The notes: a model not told the origin generated them from the sequence alone. Shown: positions 12,301-21,944, numbered from the stretch's first letter. The stretch is 64,000 bases of DNA from Haemaphysalis longicornis (GCA_013339765.2 CM023457.1:31017911-31081910); one strand, 5' to 3'. Program-made: numbers and translations.

Positions 12301-15300
12301 AGGGTTTAATACTCCGACACTACAAAGGCAATGAGGTGCGCTGCTGTGGAGGGCTCTGGATTAATTTTGACTGCCTGGGGATCTTCAACGTGCGCTGCGT
12401 TTTTGCTTTTCACCTCCATCAGAAAAGCGGCCGCCGTGACCGGGAATCGAATCCGCGTCCTTGTGCTCAGCAGCACAACGCCTGTTCCTCTTTCCCCTGC
12501 CCTTTGACGGGTCAATTAGGTGTCTTAGAAGATGCCACATCTCACGTGCTGAGAGGACGTTCTGTAAGCTGTCAAGTAGCTTGCTTTTTAACCAGTATCT
12601 TTGGACAGTTGTGCGGCGTACTCTGCTGCGCACTTGTTTATTAGGGCGGGTTTCTCTTTAAGTCTTCAGTTATTTCGTCATTTTTACCAGCGTCTGGTGA
12701 GGCTGCGACGTGTTTCCCATATGTCCAAGCAAATACTTTGAAAGTGATTTGCAATTTGTGAAAAAAACACGGTCGAATTGCACTGAAGTAATTTTAAATT
12801 AGATAGAGATGTTTTTATTGCGAGCAATCCCTTGCGATTGTAAATTCGGCTATGCTGCATGAAAACAGGACTTAAAGGCATCACGTGCCACTGCAGAGTA
12901 GTGAGCACCTAAACGTCAAAGCTTTCAACGTCCAATGAAACTGTAGTGAAGCACGGCAGATTCCGAATGGCATTCCAGGCTCCTCGTTTGAGCCGAACGA
13001 CATTGGGTTTGCGTGTGTTTTCAAAATGCCAGTGCAGCAGGTGTGATGACATGCGGTCAGAAGACATCCCTGGCAGGCTGTACGGCAGCGGACAAGCGTT
13101 CTCACCTTGACCAGACGAATGACAGGCTTCGCGCAGCCGCCCATGTCCTTGATCAGCTTTCTCTCAATGGCTGGGAAGTGCATGCGCCATGCGTAGTCAT
13201 TCTCCAAGTTCCCTTTAGGAACCATCACCCATTTGTCTTCCTGCAATACAAAAAAGCTGTTGCCTTGCAGAAGCCTACAAACGCACATGCGCCTCAAGCT
13301 CCACCCGCTTACTTTTGGTTCCTAATCTATATGTTGATTGAGTTTTTTATAGTAACCTTTATAACACAGACTGCTCCCACTCAACATAACTTTCGCCCAA
13401 CGCTGGCCATAGCCTTCACACAGACAATTGATTTAGAAAGGGGAAAAAGGTCTTAGATCAGAAGCGTTATTTTTTATAGTTATGATGAAAATTAGGGAAC
13501 ATTACGTCGTTTCTCGTTCTGATTGCAGATATAAATATTGCTTTTGTGCAAAACAACAGGTTTTGAAGTTACTGAGATTTTTTTTTTTCTTTTTCGTTTT
13601 GTGACGAACTTTGTAATAAGACTGCTGTACAGACCTTTTCAACTACTTCGTCCTGGGACCTGCCATTTTATCAGTGGGCTGTGCTATCGGCCCTATAATT
13701 GGCGCAGTCGACAGGAATATGCAACTGCGCATGCGCAACACAGCACAGGATCTTATGAAAGATTAACGCATGAAAACGTTTATAGACGCAGCTGATTATG
13801 GAATTAGTGAACTGCGTGCAAGTCAACAAGAGCAACAACATCATCATTCTACCTATGTTGGAAACTTGCAACAGTGTGAAGTTTGGACTCAAAGACAAAT
13901 GATTTACCTGGTTCCCACTTTTCAAGCTTTAAATACAAAGACGCAACTCCAGCTTGAAAACAGATAAAGAGATTATATCAGTGTTGCACTCATTAGCTTG
14001 TGCGCAATCCACTGATACTATGTTTAGCTGCATCTTTTCAACGGTTTTGTTTTTCAAAAGCTATAAAAATATTCAACCTACAAATCAGAATCAAGCTAAA
14101 TATATATATATACCTATCTCACAGAAAAACAAAATTTATATCTGCAATCAAATTAGAAACGTCATAAGCCCCCTAGTTTTCATTATCCAAATGTAATACA
14201 GTTTTTTTAGCTTCAATAATAGAAACGAACGACAATCCCAGAATGCCCTGTTTTGTGCATGATGCTCTTTTTTGTTGCATGCGAGCTCGCCAAAAACACA
14301 TTCTGCCTGGCTATTGGATAGGCTATTGGGTGCAAGCAGCTAGTACAGCTAAGTGTAGCACACATGATCATGACTACAGCGCAAAAAAAATGGACAGAAG
14401 ACCAAGAAATGGGGCACACGCAGCACTGCATATGACCCCTTTTTTGGCCTTGTGCCCATTTTTCTATGCTTTAGTCGCAGCCTAGTTGAACCAATTAGCT
14501 TAAACTTTAGCCTTTCTAAGCAAGCAAACCAGTGCCACTGAAATAACCCACCTCAGAGTGGTACTTGTGAGCCCATTTGGGAAGACGAAACCCCTTGGGG
14601 AGCTGCGCGTCTTCCCACTCAAAGACAGGAACTAAGTCTACGTCGAACTGTTCCTCGTTGGCCAGGGTAACGTGCAGCGTCATTGCCGGACCCGACACGC
14701 TGACCTTCAGCTGCGCAGAGAAGGCAGCAACGCCTTACTCGTTTGGCATACAGACATCTCTCATATAACGTTTCAGCCATGATGATGTAATAGGCTTGAT
14801 GCTGAACACACTCCAGTGGCAAAGAACATTTCGGCTGCCCACGACAGCCTTCTGAAGTGGCTCTTGAACTTGCAAGTCAATGTACACACCCACTATTTGC
14901 TTTGAAACCAAGTTGTACTTTGTGGCTCCTGTGCACTCGCAAATTAGGCCAACAAGAAGTACGCAATGAGCCAATGCAACGCCATGGTCAGTATCCCGTA
15001 AGACGTCAGACAATTTCGGCATGTCAAACCCGATCGTCACAAGTCGTATTCACCTCAGGGGAATCGCAGCTGTCACTATGCTCCAGCTTGTAGCTTTCAA
15101 CCGCTCTGTCGACGACAGACTGGAACCACTGCCGGAACCGGGGTGCCAGGAGCCTGCCGTTGTCGAGCCATCTCTTGAGCTGTTGGAACGCTTGGTTGCC
15201 CAGCTCTTTTTCAAGATGGTCCAGGCTTCTTCTTGTCAACTTGAGGCTGACACAGCCGGGATCTGCAAGCGTGAGCTTGGAAAACAGACATGCAAAGCTC

Positions 15301-15714
15301 ATGGCCCAGCAACGAAGCAAAGGCCTAACTTTGATTAAGCATTCATGAACACAATACAAATGGCATGAATTGACTCGGTACTCTACCCCCCATAGATATC
15401 AAACATCTAGAGCACTGGGAAACCCTGCTGCGCAGCTCTGATCCCCTAACGCAGCTACGCCTTGTCCAGATGGCCGAAGAAGCCGCCAGGAACCAAGATC
15501 TCCTGGCTGACTGACGCGGCAGAGAAAGCCCAAGGGCAAATAAAGCTCTCTCTCTCTCCCCCCTCCCCTTCAAGGAAGAAGAATCACTACTCCGAAGAAC
15601 GCAAACCATTACCTTTCCTCACCCAGTTCACCTGCATTGTATATATGTTTCCAACTCATTACTCTGCTGAATAGTGAGTGAGTGATGAGTGAGTGAGTGA
15701 GTGAGTGAGTGAGG

Positions 15715-15767
<53 letters not shown>

Positions 15768-18700
15768 AGAGAGAGAGAGAGAGGGGGGGGGGGGGACAAA
15801 CAGCATTGTGTTTGTCTTCCTTTTATCGTTGCTTTAATACCATCAATCCTTAAGTGTAGTTTAAAGGCTCGACAACCTCAAGCGGTGGGGAGCACGTGTA
15901 TCTGCCAGCTAGTTTGTCTCACTGCTGTATACATTTCCAGTTTTCATTCATTTCATTTATCTCATTTCATTTATTCATACTGCAGGCCAAGATGCTGGCC
16001 CATGCAGGGAGGGCAGTACAGAGCAAGAATTCAAAGAACGCATGAACAGGATACTTGACTAAGACACAACCACGCGACATAAGAACAACACAATAAATCG
16101 CAGTGGGGCAAAACGCCTTGCCCCAAAAACACAGCACTAATATAACAAAACAGTTTGCTGACGTATGAGTGACCAGGCTTGCGCCGCTATGAGCCAGTGC
16201 TGCGCTACCAAGAGCACAGGACAGAAAAATTGCAGGGCACATAAAAAAATGTGAGAACACCTAGGCCCTTATTTTTAGTCATGAATGCGAAAGAAGTAAT
16301 GTTCAACGGCATGCTGCACATTGCTTCTTTTAGTTTGGCGCTGTGAGCAATTGCGACTACTGCGCCGCTGGCCCAGGGCAGTGAGGCACGTGCTTAATAT
16401 TCCACCAAACATTGCACTTGCAGCCCCAGCTGCAATTCTGCCTAACAGTGCGGTCTTTTACTTGTGCGTGTACTCTCTTGTGAAGCTCGTGCAATAAAGT
16501 GTTCTGCAGTAGCGTAGGATCCATTCTGAGCTTCTGCAGCCGATGCTAATGCTGGCTTTTTCACTCAATGACCCATTTAATGTTTTCGCATCATTTGCAA
16601 TACTTACCAGAGGACAGCGTTATTCGATATATGTAATAGTGGCGAAACTCCTTCCATACCCCATGTACCAAAAAGCAGTCTCTGATTTGCACCCTGCTAC
16701 CATGGGGGCCAAGAGCCTGCCATCTGTCGACAGAAAGTTGAAGTGGTAATCAGCTGTTTACAGCGGCTTCCACTAGCCATGAAAGAAATGCTGTGGGAAC
16801 ACCAGGAAACATTTCTCGATTAAAAAGCAAGTATCCTTGAATAAGTTGTCTCACTGGACGTACCGTATTTATCCGATTCTAACGCGCACTTTTTTTCCGA
16901 AAAAATAGGCCGAAAAATCGCACGCGCGTTAGAATAGGATACACAACCGAAACTGCCGAAACAGCGGAAATTTTGTCCCACCCATCGCCATCGCCGTCTC
17001 AAGATGGCACCAAAGCTTTAGCAACGATTTTTCGGACGCAGCAAGCCTAGGCGCCTAGGTTTTCTATCGGAGTTCACACAAATCGTCAAATCGTTTCACT
17101 TGCGCGCTTATAACAGCAATGGCAGCAGCGGCTCCACGCGTTCAAAATGAACGGTCGGCTGAAGCGTGCCCCTCTGGAGAAGCTCTCGGGATGGGCGTGC
17201 GAGGCGTGGGCCACAATCCCATAGACCATGGTTGAACGTTCGTTCAGAAGTGTGGCATCGCGAATGCGCTTGAAGGCACCGAGGCCGAGATGTTGTGGTC
17301 AGCGGAGAGCGACGAGGAGTGAGATTACTTCGGGAAATAAATCGCCCGTATCTCTCGCATTCGTTTGTCTTGGTCACAAAGTCCCGTGCGCATTACAATC
17401 GGAGGTGCGAGTTTTTTCGTTTTTTTTTACCAGGAAAATCGGGTGCGCGTTAATCCTTGAATCGGGTAAATACGGTAAACGTTCAGCGAAGTTCAGTTTT
17501 CACCACTTAATGTTGTGCCTAATACGGTTACTCTTCATTCACGACGAAGGGGGGGAAGGGCCCCGGGGGGGGGTGCACACAGGGGCCTGAATTCTGAAGC
17601 AGAAAAGGACACTTACCTGAGACTTGTCTATGGGGACTAGAAGGCGGAGGACGATGTTGATGTCGAATTCATCAGCTTCAAAGATGCGGAGCCCCTCATA
17701 CGAGCTGCCGGTGTAGGTATGCCTGCACCAAGGAATTTGTATAAAGACACACCGAAACCGTTTTGCTGTCGCCGTGTCGTTTTGGCTGCCAGCACACCAG
17801 GTTCAGTACACTCCTCACCATATTCTAAGCACAGCCGTCTTTGTAGATAACAACCTGCACATGCTCGGCAATCCATGTGCCCCACTTCTGCTTGTTTAGA
17901 AGTGACGATCAAATACAGCACTATTCGATGCGGAGGAGAAATCTATTAGACAATGAAATCGAGCTGCTTAGTGGGTGGGGTCTTCACTCCAGGACTCTGT
18001 TGGTGCGGCCTGACGTTTTCACCCTTTCAGTGAGCCAAAGCTGCCTGCTTAGGTCCAAGCTCTGCTCATGTGAGGGATTAGGAATTGGTACAAGGTCTTG
18101 GTTTGACTGGCATGCCCAAACCATATGATAGAGTTTTGCTGGATCGCTGCAGTGTCCGCATAGGAGGTTGTACGTTGTGGGGTGAATGGCACGTAGCTAG
18201 GTGGGGGTGTGCAAATGTGTTAATTTGGAGTTGTCACTGGGTGAACTCTTGTTCTTTTGCCAACTTTTCAGCCGGTGGGTGGAGGGTAGGTCGTGTGCGC
18301 ACATGGCTGGATGATATATGTGATAAGTGAGTTCTCTCTCTCATCCTCTTACAGTGTCCGGCGAGCAAGATCTCGTGCGTGAGTGCGAGCCGCTACATTG
18401 CTGCAAAGGTATGAGTGGGCAGGCGTACAAATTACCTTGACTGTTCTTTTAGGAGGGCCAGTATTCGTAGGGCTTTCTTGGAAATTCTTCCGGCTATGTA
18501 CTTTCAACACACCGCTTTCGAGTCTCTGATGATGACATCGGCTCGAGTCTGGGCTGTGGCTAGGTGAGACTACCACTTCTTTCTCTTTGAGGATGGTAGC
18601 CTGACAAATGGGTGATACTTGTAGTAAGATCAGTGGGGGTATGGATGAAGTGGGGGTGGGGGGAACTAAAGAACAGTGAAACAAGCCAAACAGCTTTTTC

Positions 18701-19157
18701 TGTCAGCTATTAGTTGGACATGCGCACTTGCTTGGTCCACTGCATTTGTTACTTGATTCGTTTTTCTCGGTCTTTGCACTTAGCCTTCTCCAAATCTTCA
18801 TGGAGAGCAACACACATTCGACCGTTTTTCGACCGTTATCAGTTGCTGTCCGGTCAGCTCCAAGTCTCGCCCTTTCCAATTAACTAATAAAAGAAATTAA
18901 CCCTACTTTCTTTTACCAATTTAGCTCTTCCTCCCATAGAAAGGTCAGTTTAACAGGGGTGTAATACAGCATAGTGCGCAGACACAATACCTGTTGAATA
19001 TCTCGTCGAACAGGGGATCGAGCTCAATCATGCACGTTATCAGAACTTTTAGCAGCGTGTTGAGGGTTTTCTTGTTCCTTGCTGTGGTTTCGTCATCGAG
19101 ACACAAGGCCTCGTGGATTTCTTCCAGGGCCGCACGGGCCTTTTTGCCTGCAGTCAT
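3034..19157 (-). CDS. cGAS-like receptor (cGLR, Mab-21 nucleotidyltransferase), gene A, 7 coding exons, 416 aa
   Basis: This is a Mab-21/cGAS-family nucleotidyltransferase, expected to sense nucleic acid and make a cyclic dinucleotide messenger. Exons (minus strand, 5' to 3'): 19157-18991, 17722-17617, 15275-15054, 14710-14552, 13240-13106, 8328-8200, 3366-3034. The joined frame gives 416 residues. G61-S62 forms the GS loop. E74 and D76 in DEFDIN are the first two metal-binding acids, with the same 13-residue G-to-E spacing as human cGAS (G212 to E225). D190 in FDVDLVP is the third. The Mab-21 C-terminal lobe spans exons 5-7, ending in the family-typical ISYLFDKRM block. Residues about 389-406 are strongly hydrophobic and followed by only 10 residues, so a tail anchor is possible. 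I see no zinc-ribbon insert like that of vertebrate cGAS. The start ATG aligns with those of genes B and C. The function is inferred from family membership; the ligand and product are unknown. Confidence 0.85.
3752..5294 (+). mobile_element. Degenerate hAT element with transposase C-terminal remnant
   Basis: The ends are inverted repeats (GGTAGGGGTGTGCGAATAT on each side, followed by degenerate TTCGAA-rich tracts). The flanks share CCATGCA (3741-3747 and 5295-5301), a probable remnant of an 8-bp target duplication. At 5002-5111 the plus strand reads GMPATSVSSERLFSVSGG, then VVTSRRLSLL and a stop at TAA. This is the hAT C-terminal dimerisation motif. The rest of the transposase is missing, and a Tigger-like element is nested at 3967-4975. 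It lies within gene A intron 6 and has no intact protein. Confidence 0.7.
3967..4975. mobile_element. Non-autonomous Tigger/pogo-like element nested in the hAT element
   Basis: It is flanked by TA on both sides. The left end is CAGTGGACGCTCGATGATA and the reverse complement of the right end is CAGTAAAATCTCGATGATA. The GATACGAAT motif is repeated inside both ends. TA duplication with CAGT termini fits the Tc1/mariner-pogo group. I recognise no transposase inside. The interior is GC-rich (4080-4330). Confidence 0.65.
5480..6836 (+). pseudogene. Tc1/mariner-type transposase relic, split by a Tigger-like insertion
   Basis: The left part (5480-5763) reads GLRVNAAGYVDVL, then YVFQQDSAPAHNA and WPPSSPDLNP, the standard signature around the second and third catalytic aspartates of a mariner-superfamily DDE/D domain. 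After the insertion at 5764-6636 the protein resumes as YIWGIVQKEASKDR, and a C-terminal ANGG-type ending stops near 6826. It has a stop codon just after the QQD motif and several frame breaks, so it is inactive. The N-terminal half is absent. Confidence 0.75.
5764..6636 (-). mobile_element. Tigger/pogo-like element inserted in the mariner relic
   Basis: It has TA on each side (5762-5763 and 6637-6638) and near-perfect inverted ends beginning CAGTGAAACCTCGATATATC. The minus strand carries an open frame at 5937-6239 with an acidic tail followed by an ECLDYVEEVV segment, resembling the C-terminal end of a Tigger-type transposase. The DNA-binding and catalytic parts are missing, so it is an internal-deletion derivative. 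The host relic's frame resumes immediately after the right TA, which confirms the boundaries. Confidence 0.75.
6925..7217 (+). mobile_element. Penelope-like element GIY-YIG endonuclease fragment
   Basis: The plus strand reads PVYIGQTGACLNDC, then LALHVRNCQDC, and ends with the CVGNP...EYQFV block. These follow the order of the GIY-YIG endonuclease at the C-terminus of Penelope-like retroelements (VYIGQTG core, cysteine/histidine residues, CVS-P...E). One or more frame breaks are needed near 7000, so it is a relic. It belongs to the same superfamily as the fragments at 1345 and 2445. Confidence 0.6.
7218..8000. other. Unassigned gene A intron 6 sequence with TCACT-rich tract
   Basis: A short TCACT-rich tract occurs at 7284-7325. 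No recognisable protein or element end was found in the rest. Confidence 0.4.
8002..8079. repeat. Perfect 39-bp tandem duplication
   Basis: Two adjacent identical 39-bp units (8002-8040 and 8041-8079), each beginning ATGCATAAC, lie in gene A intron 6 about 120 bp from the exon 6 donor. The lack of divergence points to a recent slippage event or an assembly duplication. Confidence 0.9.
8105..8171. repeat. GA/G-rich microsatellite beside the gene A exon 6 donor
   Basis: A run of GA repeats grades into G-rich sequence. In the sense of gene A this is a C/CT-rich tract beginning about 29 nt inside intron 6. Confidence 0.9.
8200..8328 (-). CDS. Gene A exon 6
   Basis: The acceptor is TTGCAG before GCCCTGAAA; the donor is GAG/gtgggt. 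It encodes residues 264-306 (43 codons), including SSYACKTVVMRHLL, which is the helix typical of the Mab-21 C-terminal lobe. Exon length and phase are identical to gene B exon 6. Confidence 0.9.
8400..9750. other. Gene A intron 5 sequence, mostly unassigned
   Basis: No gene. The segment ending near 9020 (CTTTCGAAC...CATTTTGTCTTTATGG) resembles the right end of the TTAA element at 53016-54123, so a decayed copy may end here. A G-rich block follows at 9514-9548. Confidence 0.4.
9750..12290 (-). mobile_element. Non-LTR retrotransposon fragment (reverse transcriptase), interrupted by a TTAA element
   Basis: Reading the minus strand from 12290 down: KLPHIENLRPISLTS and GKVMDRIIVTRFQ (reverse transcriptase finger region) in the frame at 12014-11673. 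After the 11046-11567 insertion come KTPKGAVLSPLLFN (the G-P-Q-G-S-x-L-S-P-type motif) and the SYADD-like region (HHASDVSLW) at about 10990-10850. A thumb-region frame with SEDFLRI follows at 10411-9953. Multiple stops and shifts make it dead. The style fits the endonuclease plus RNase H-bearing I/Jockey-like group. It fills much of gene A intron 5. Confidence 0.75.
11046..11567. mobile_element. TTAA-flanked terminal-inverted-repeat element (522 bp)
   Basis: It is bounded by TTAA at 11042-11045 and 11568-11571. The ends are AGGAGCACTGACAC and, reverse-complemented, AGGAGCATTGACAC. No protein is encoded. It splits the reverse transcriptase of the surrounding retrotransposon, which reads on after the insertion. 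TTAA target choice suggests mobilisation by a piggyBac-type transposase (inference). It contains TGACGTCA and TGATGTCA motifs near 11326 and 11383. Confidence 0.75.
12311..12492 (-). mobile_element. tRNA-derived SINE, Ruka-like, head truncated
   Basis: On the minus strand it reads a tRNA-like head with a GGATTCGATTCCCGG B box, then the conserved body (CGCTTTTCTGATGGAGGTG, AGATCCCCAGG, TTAATCCAGAGCCCTCCAC). The body matches the copies at 36334, 46184 and 50479. The A-box end is truncated. Confidence 0.75.
13106..13240 (-). CDS. Gene A exon 5
   Basis: The acceptor is TATTGCAG before GAAGACAAA; the donor is AAG/gtgaga. It encodes residues 219-263, including DKWVMVPKG, AWRMHFPAIERKLIKD and KPVIRLVK. 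It is five codons shorter than gene B exon 5; the difference sits in the loop after VPK. The ERKLIKD helix and RLVK are typical of the Mab-21 C-terminal lobe. Confidence 0.9.
13241..14551. other. Gene A intron 4
   Basis: AT-rich intronic sequence with a short TA-dinucleotide run near 14100. No transposon ends or coding frames were recognised. Confidence 0.5.
14552..14710 (-). CDS. Gene A exon 4 (third catalytic aspartate)
   Basis: The acceptor is TGCGCAG before CTGAAGGTC; the donor is GAG/gtgggt. It encodes residues 166-218, 53 codons as in gene B. FDVDLVPVFEW carries D190, aligned with human cGAS D319. SGPAMTLHV precedes it. Confidence 0.9.
15054..15275 (-). CDS. Gene A exon 3 (AAG acceptor)
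   Basis: It encodes residues 92-165 (LTLADPGCVSLK... to CDSPE); the donor is GAG/gtgaat. The acceptor is TTTTCCAAG before CTCACGC. A more conventional CAG 13 nt downstream would shift the frame and is rejected. The AAG choice gives 222 nt, exactly the length of gene B exon 3, and aligns PGCVSLKLT with PGFVSYTLT. Confidence 0.8.
15664..15795. repeat. Compound GTGA / GA / poly-G microsatellite
   Basis: GTGA repeats, about 24 GA units and a run of about 12 G follow one another in gene A intron 2. Length at such tracts is often wrong in assemblies. Confidence 0.95.
15800..16860. other. Gene A intron 2, unassigned repeat-like sequence
   Basis: A TTCATT-type low-complexity tract at 15945-15980 leads into a GGCCAAGATGCTGGCCC palindromic segment. 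This looks like the end of an interspersed repeat, but I cannot name it. No gene. Confidence 0.35.
16863..17475. mobile_element. Tigger-like TA-flanked element
   Basis: The ends are inverted: left CCGTATTTATCCGATTCTAA, right (reverse complement) CCGTATTTACCCGATTCAAG, each followed by an ACGCGCAC block. TA flanks both sides. The only open frame inside (from 17228) shows no transposase motif. It sits in gene A intron 2. Confidence 0.7.
17617..17722 (-). CDS. Gene A exon 2 (GS loop and E-x-D catalytic pair)
   Basis: The acceptor is GGTGCAG before GCATACC; the donor is CAG/gtaagt. It completes the split arginine codon 56 and runs to residue 91. It contains TGSSYEGLRI and ADEFDINIV. 106 nt, identical in length to gene B exon 2. 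Confidence 0.92.
17940..18690 (-). mobile_element. Non-LTR retrotransposon RNase H fragment
   Basis: The minus strand reads FQESPTNTGPPKRTVKV followed by TPAHSYL and a C-terminal segment ending with HLATCHS and GLGMPVKP. This matches the order of the RNase H domain (WTPAH-type motif) and the cysteine/histidine-rich tail of I/Jockey-like ORF2. Stops interrupt it. It occupies gene A intron 1. Confidence 0.6.
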
Positions 19158-19490
19158 AATCAACTGGAAAATAGAAGAGGGAAAGTCGCAACATGGTGCA
19201 TTACATCTTGACTTATCCCCACGCAACTAGCGCATAAGATAAGGTGATTGAGCGCACAACTTTGTGCACATCACTCGCGACTACAGTCATTTGTATGTTC
19301 ACACCCTTTTTGCTCATGTTGCGCTTGTGATTACAAACGAACGCTCAAAACAAAAATGTGATTCTGGGCGAAATGTGACACCAACAAGCATGTGACTATT
19401 TGCAAGTATATCGCCCACGATATAAGCATGCACTCTGTTACGAGTGCCACGTGCCTGCAAGCATGTATTCGCTTGCCAGTATGCGCGAGC
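18800..19490 (-). repeat. Paralogous block shared with gene C (52235-52930)
   Basis: In minus orientation this block aligns by eye with the plus strand at 52235-52930. It covers the 5' flank (for example GTCGCGAGTGATGTGCACAA in both), exon 1, and the start of intron 1 (AATTGGTAAAAGAAAG in both). Similarity in non-coding DNA shows that genes A and C derive from a relatively recent inverted duplication. Confidence 0.8.
18991..19157 (-). CDS. Gene A exon 1 (start codon)
   Basis: The ATG at 19157-19155 lies 6 nt after a splice-acceptor-like TTTTCCAG, so a non-coding exon probably precedes it. It encodes residues 1-55 plus two bases of codon 56; the donor is CAACAG/gtattg. It contains KNKKTLNTLL-type and ELDPLFDEIF helices, aligned with the N-terminal spine helix of genes B and C. 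Confidence 0.88.
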
Positions 19491-19511
19491 ACTTTTGAAC
19501 TTGCAAGTTAA

Positions 19512-19835
19512 TCATCATCATCAGCCTATCTATGCCCACAGTAGGGCAAAGGCTTCTCCCATGGATCTCCAATTATCCCAGTCCTGTGCTAACTGTGACC
19601 AATTGATCCCTGCAAACTTCTTGATCTCATCTGCAAATCTAACTTTCTGCCATCCCCCTGCCATGCTTGCCTTCTCTAGGGATCCACTCTGTTACCCTTA
19701 ATGACCGACGGTTATCTTGCCTTCGCATTACATGCCCACACCAATTTCTTCTTAATTTCTACTAATATGTCCTTAACACACGTCTGTTCCCTGACCCACT
19801 CCGCCCTTTTCTTTTAATGTTACCCCCATGAATGC
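19512..19835 (-). mobile_element. 3' fragment of a non-LTR retrotransposon
   Basis: The minus strand reads a degenerate SLRVTEW segment and a downstream KICR...DQEVCRDQ block, ending in an ATC-repeat tail (plus TCATCATCATC at 19512). A sister copy is at 34795-35235, where QDNRWSLRVTEW is clearer. Only the extreme C-terminus and tail are present. Confidence 0.6.
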
Positions 19836-19839
19836 CCCA

Positions 19840-20900
19840 CAAATCAGATGTACTCGCAAATGGGTCATTCTATGCGGAACGTCCCAGCCCAAAAAACAAC
19901 CACCGCTAATTTCATTGCAAAAATTTGTGCTAGGTGCGGATTAAGTGTAGGAAATCTGCACAGAGTATTTCCTTTGAAAAAAAAATTTTTTCGGTCGTGT
20001 GAGCGCTCCTTGAAATTTCCGCAAACACGCAAAATGTGGTTGGAGATAATAAATTTTTAAATAAATAGTGAAACTATGTAGAATGACAAATATTATTTTG
20101 GACCATTCCCCCTTGCATTGTTCTTTGATGTAGGGACTATGTCTGAAGCTGTGTAAGGATTTTTGGCGTTGTATTGGCTAAGTAAAAACGTAAGAAATGG
20201 CTCGTTTTTAGGAATTTTTCGCAAAAGCACCGTGAAAGGTTCACCCGAAATATTTTCATCGTGCGCTGATATGGTCTTTGAGTGTCTACTAAAAATAATT
20301 TAAGCCAATTAAAGAGCGTATTTTTCAAAACAATTACTTACAAAGATGCAAAAAAAAATGAGTTTTTGCCAAACTTCAGACCTAAAAAAAGCACCAAGGC
20401 CCTCGAGGTAAAATTACATGAGACGGCTCATTATACGCACCAGCACCTTATCTTTTAATTCGGAAAATTTGATTCGAGTAAATTTTGTTTGAGGCGAGAA
20501 AAAAATTTTTGAAGTTCACAATCAGCCGCACCTGTGTCCACTATGGAACTGTGCACCCAACTCGAAACGCGTTCGTGCCGCCGGCCCTTTTCGTGGCAGG
20601 CATGTGCACAATGCTAAAGGCATCGAGCAGGCATGCTCGATGCTAAACCAACATTGCTTGTGCCGCTTGACAACACAATAAATACATCGTAAACGGCTAT
20701 ACTCCAGTCCACCCCTTTTTTATTTTCAGGTCTTTGCAAAGTCAGTTCGGCATCGTTGCAGTTGACATATAGCGAAACTACAAAACCGAAACTACATAAA
20801 ACCACTACAAAAACGAAACTATACATAAAACCACATGAAAATGCAACCGTGTTTTGATTTAAACCTGGGTTGCCCCGCCAGCACCCGGTCGACGCGTACG
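19840..20900. other. Intergenic A/B sequence, unassigned
   Basis: AT-rich DNA with homopolymer runs near 19978-19990 and 20350. No coding or element signature was found. Confidence 0.4.
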
Positions 20901-20907
20901 CTGTCAT

Positions 20908-21100
20908 GCGCCGGCGACCGAATACGGCAATTTTACGACGCCTGATTTTGATGTCGAGCTTCACGCGTACGGCGCACTTATCACGACGTCCGTCTTCAGG
21001 GCGCGCGCCGGCAAGCGAGTACGGCAACTTTTCAAGGCCCGATTTTGTTGCGAAGCTTCACGAGAACGGCACACGTGCACGACGCCAGTCTTCGCGCCGC
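20908..21100. repeat. Diverged GC-rich tandem duplication (unit about 95-100 bp)
   Basis: Two head-to-tail units share GCGCCGGC...TACGGCAA, then CGATTTTG...GAGCTTCACG and CACGACG...GTCTTC. The second unit is followed by a partial third (GAGTACGGTAGC). CpG density is high compared with its surroundings. It lies about 250 bp from the candidate first exon of gene A. Confidence 0.6.
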
Positions 21101-21348
21101 GAGACGGGCGGTCGCGACGGCGGCGGCTGGGCTTACGAGTACGGTAGCTGCGCGGCGCACTGCCTGCAAACCGCCTTGCCAATCCCCTCTTGAGTCTCAA
21201 GCGCAACTCATCAAAGTTATTTCATCATTTCGATGCCACCAAAAATATTTCACAGCTGTGGTGGCCCTTTCTGCCTGACAAAGCTCTTCAGTAACAATTA
21301 ATGAACATAACCGGCCACCTGTAATCATTACTGCACAATCCTACTTAC

Positions 21349-21808
21349 CTGAAAACTATGCGACTGATGTCAGATGCTTATCTGACGGCTGGAAACGGGG
21401 AAACGGCAACGACACAACACCGGCGAAAACTTTTTTGAACACGCCGATTGGTCGTTTTGTATGACGTCACTTACCACACGTGACATTTAGGAAGTTTTTG
21501 TTTGCCTTTTTTACATTTATGCTTTTTTATACGTTCAGTTAGTATATTAAAATATATAAAATAGCCAAAATAGTGCACTTTTGGCACTTTTAGTTTTATT
21601 ATAATGAGGTTTGAAGCTCCCGCGTGTCGCTGACGCGCCGAACCGTCTCATGTTGGAGGCGCTGCTTTGTTTGTGACGTCACGACCTTGACTTGTTGAGC
21701 ATCCCGTGGCGGGAGCCGAGCCTGGCCGAGTAGCCGTGTCTTCTGCTACAGTGAACTTTTGTGGCGCGGATCCCACGCTGCGAAGACAACAGAGTGCATC
21801 GCTTGTAG
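21349..21808. promoter_or_regulatory. Candidate bidirectional promoter between genes A and B
   Basis: On the minus strand a good donor TTTTCAG/gtaagt ends a putative non-coding exon at 21349. On the plus strand CTTGTAG/gtaagg ends one at 21808. Between them are two perfect palindromic CRE motifs TGACGTCA (21462-21469 and 21674-21681) and an inverted CCAAT box (ATTGG, 21447-21451) in GC-rich DNA. Both genes' first coding exons begin just after an acceptor-like CAG, which requires upstream non-coding exons. No TATA box is assigned. This is inferred; transcript ends are needed. Confidence 0.45.
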
Positions 21809-21944
21809 GTAAGGGACAGTTCTGATAAGGAATCGGGCGTGAAGTGGGTAGCCCTCTGCGCTAAAAGGTGCCCCTATTCCACACGTTCAATGAAAGGGAG
21901 TCGTTACGTCCAGGCATTACTTTGTATTGCAGTATAACGTACGC

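Noticed and set aside
15255..15265. CAG acceptor for gene A exon 3 at 15263-15262
   Set aside because: It shifts the reading frame and breaks the equal length with gene B exon 3.
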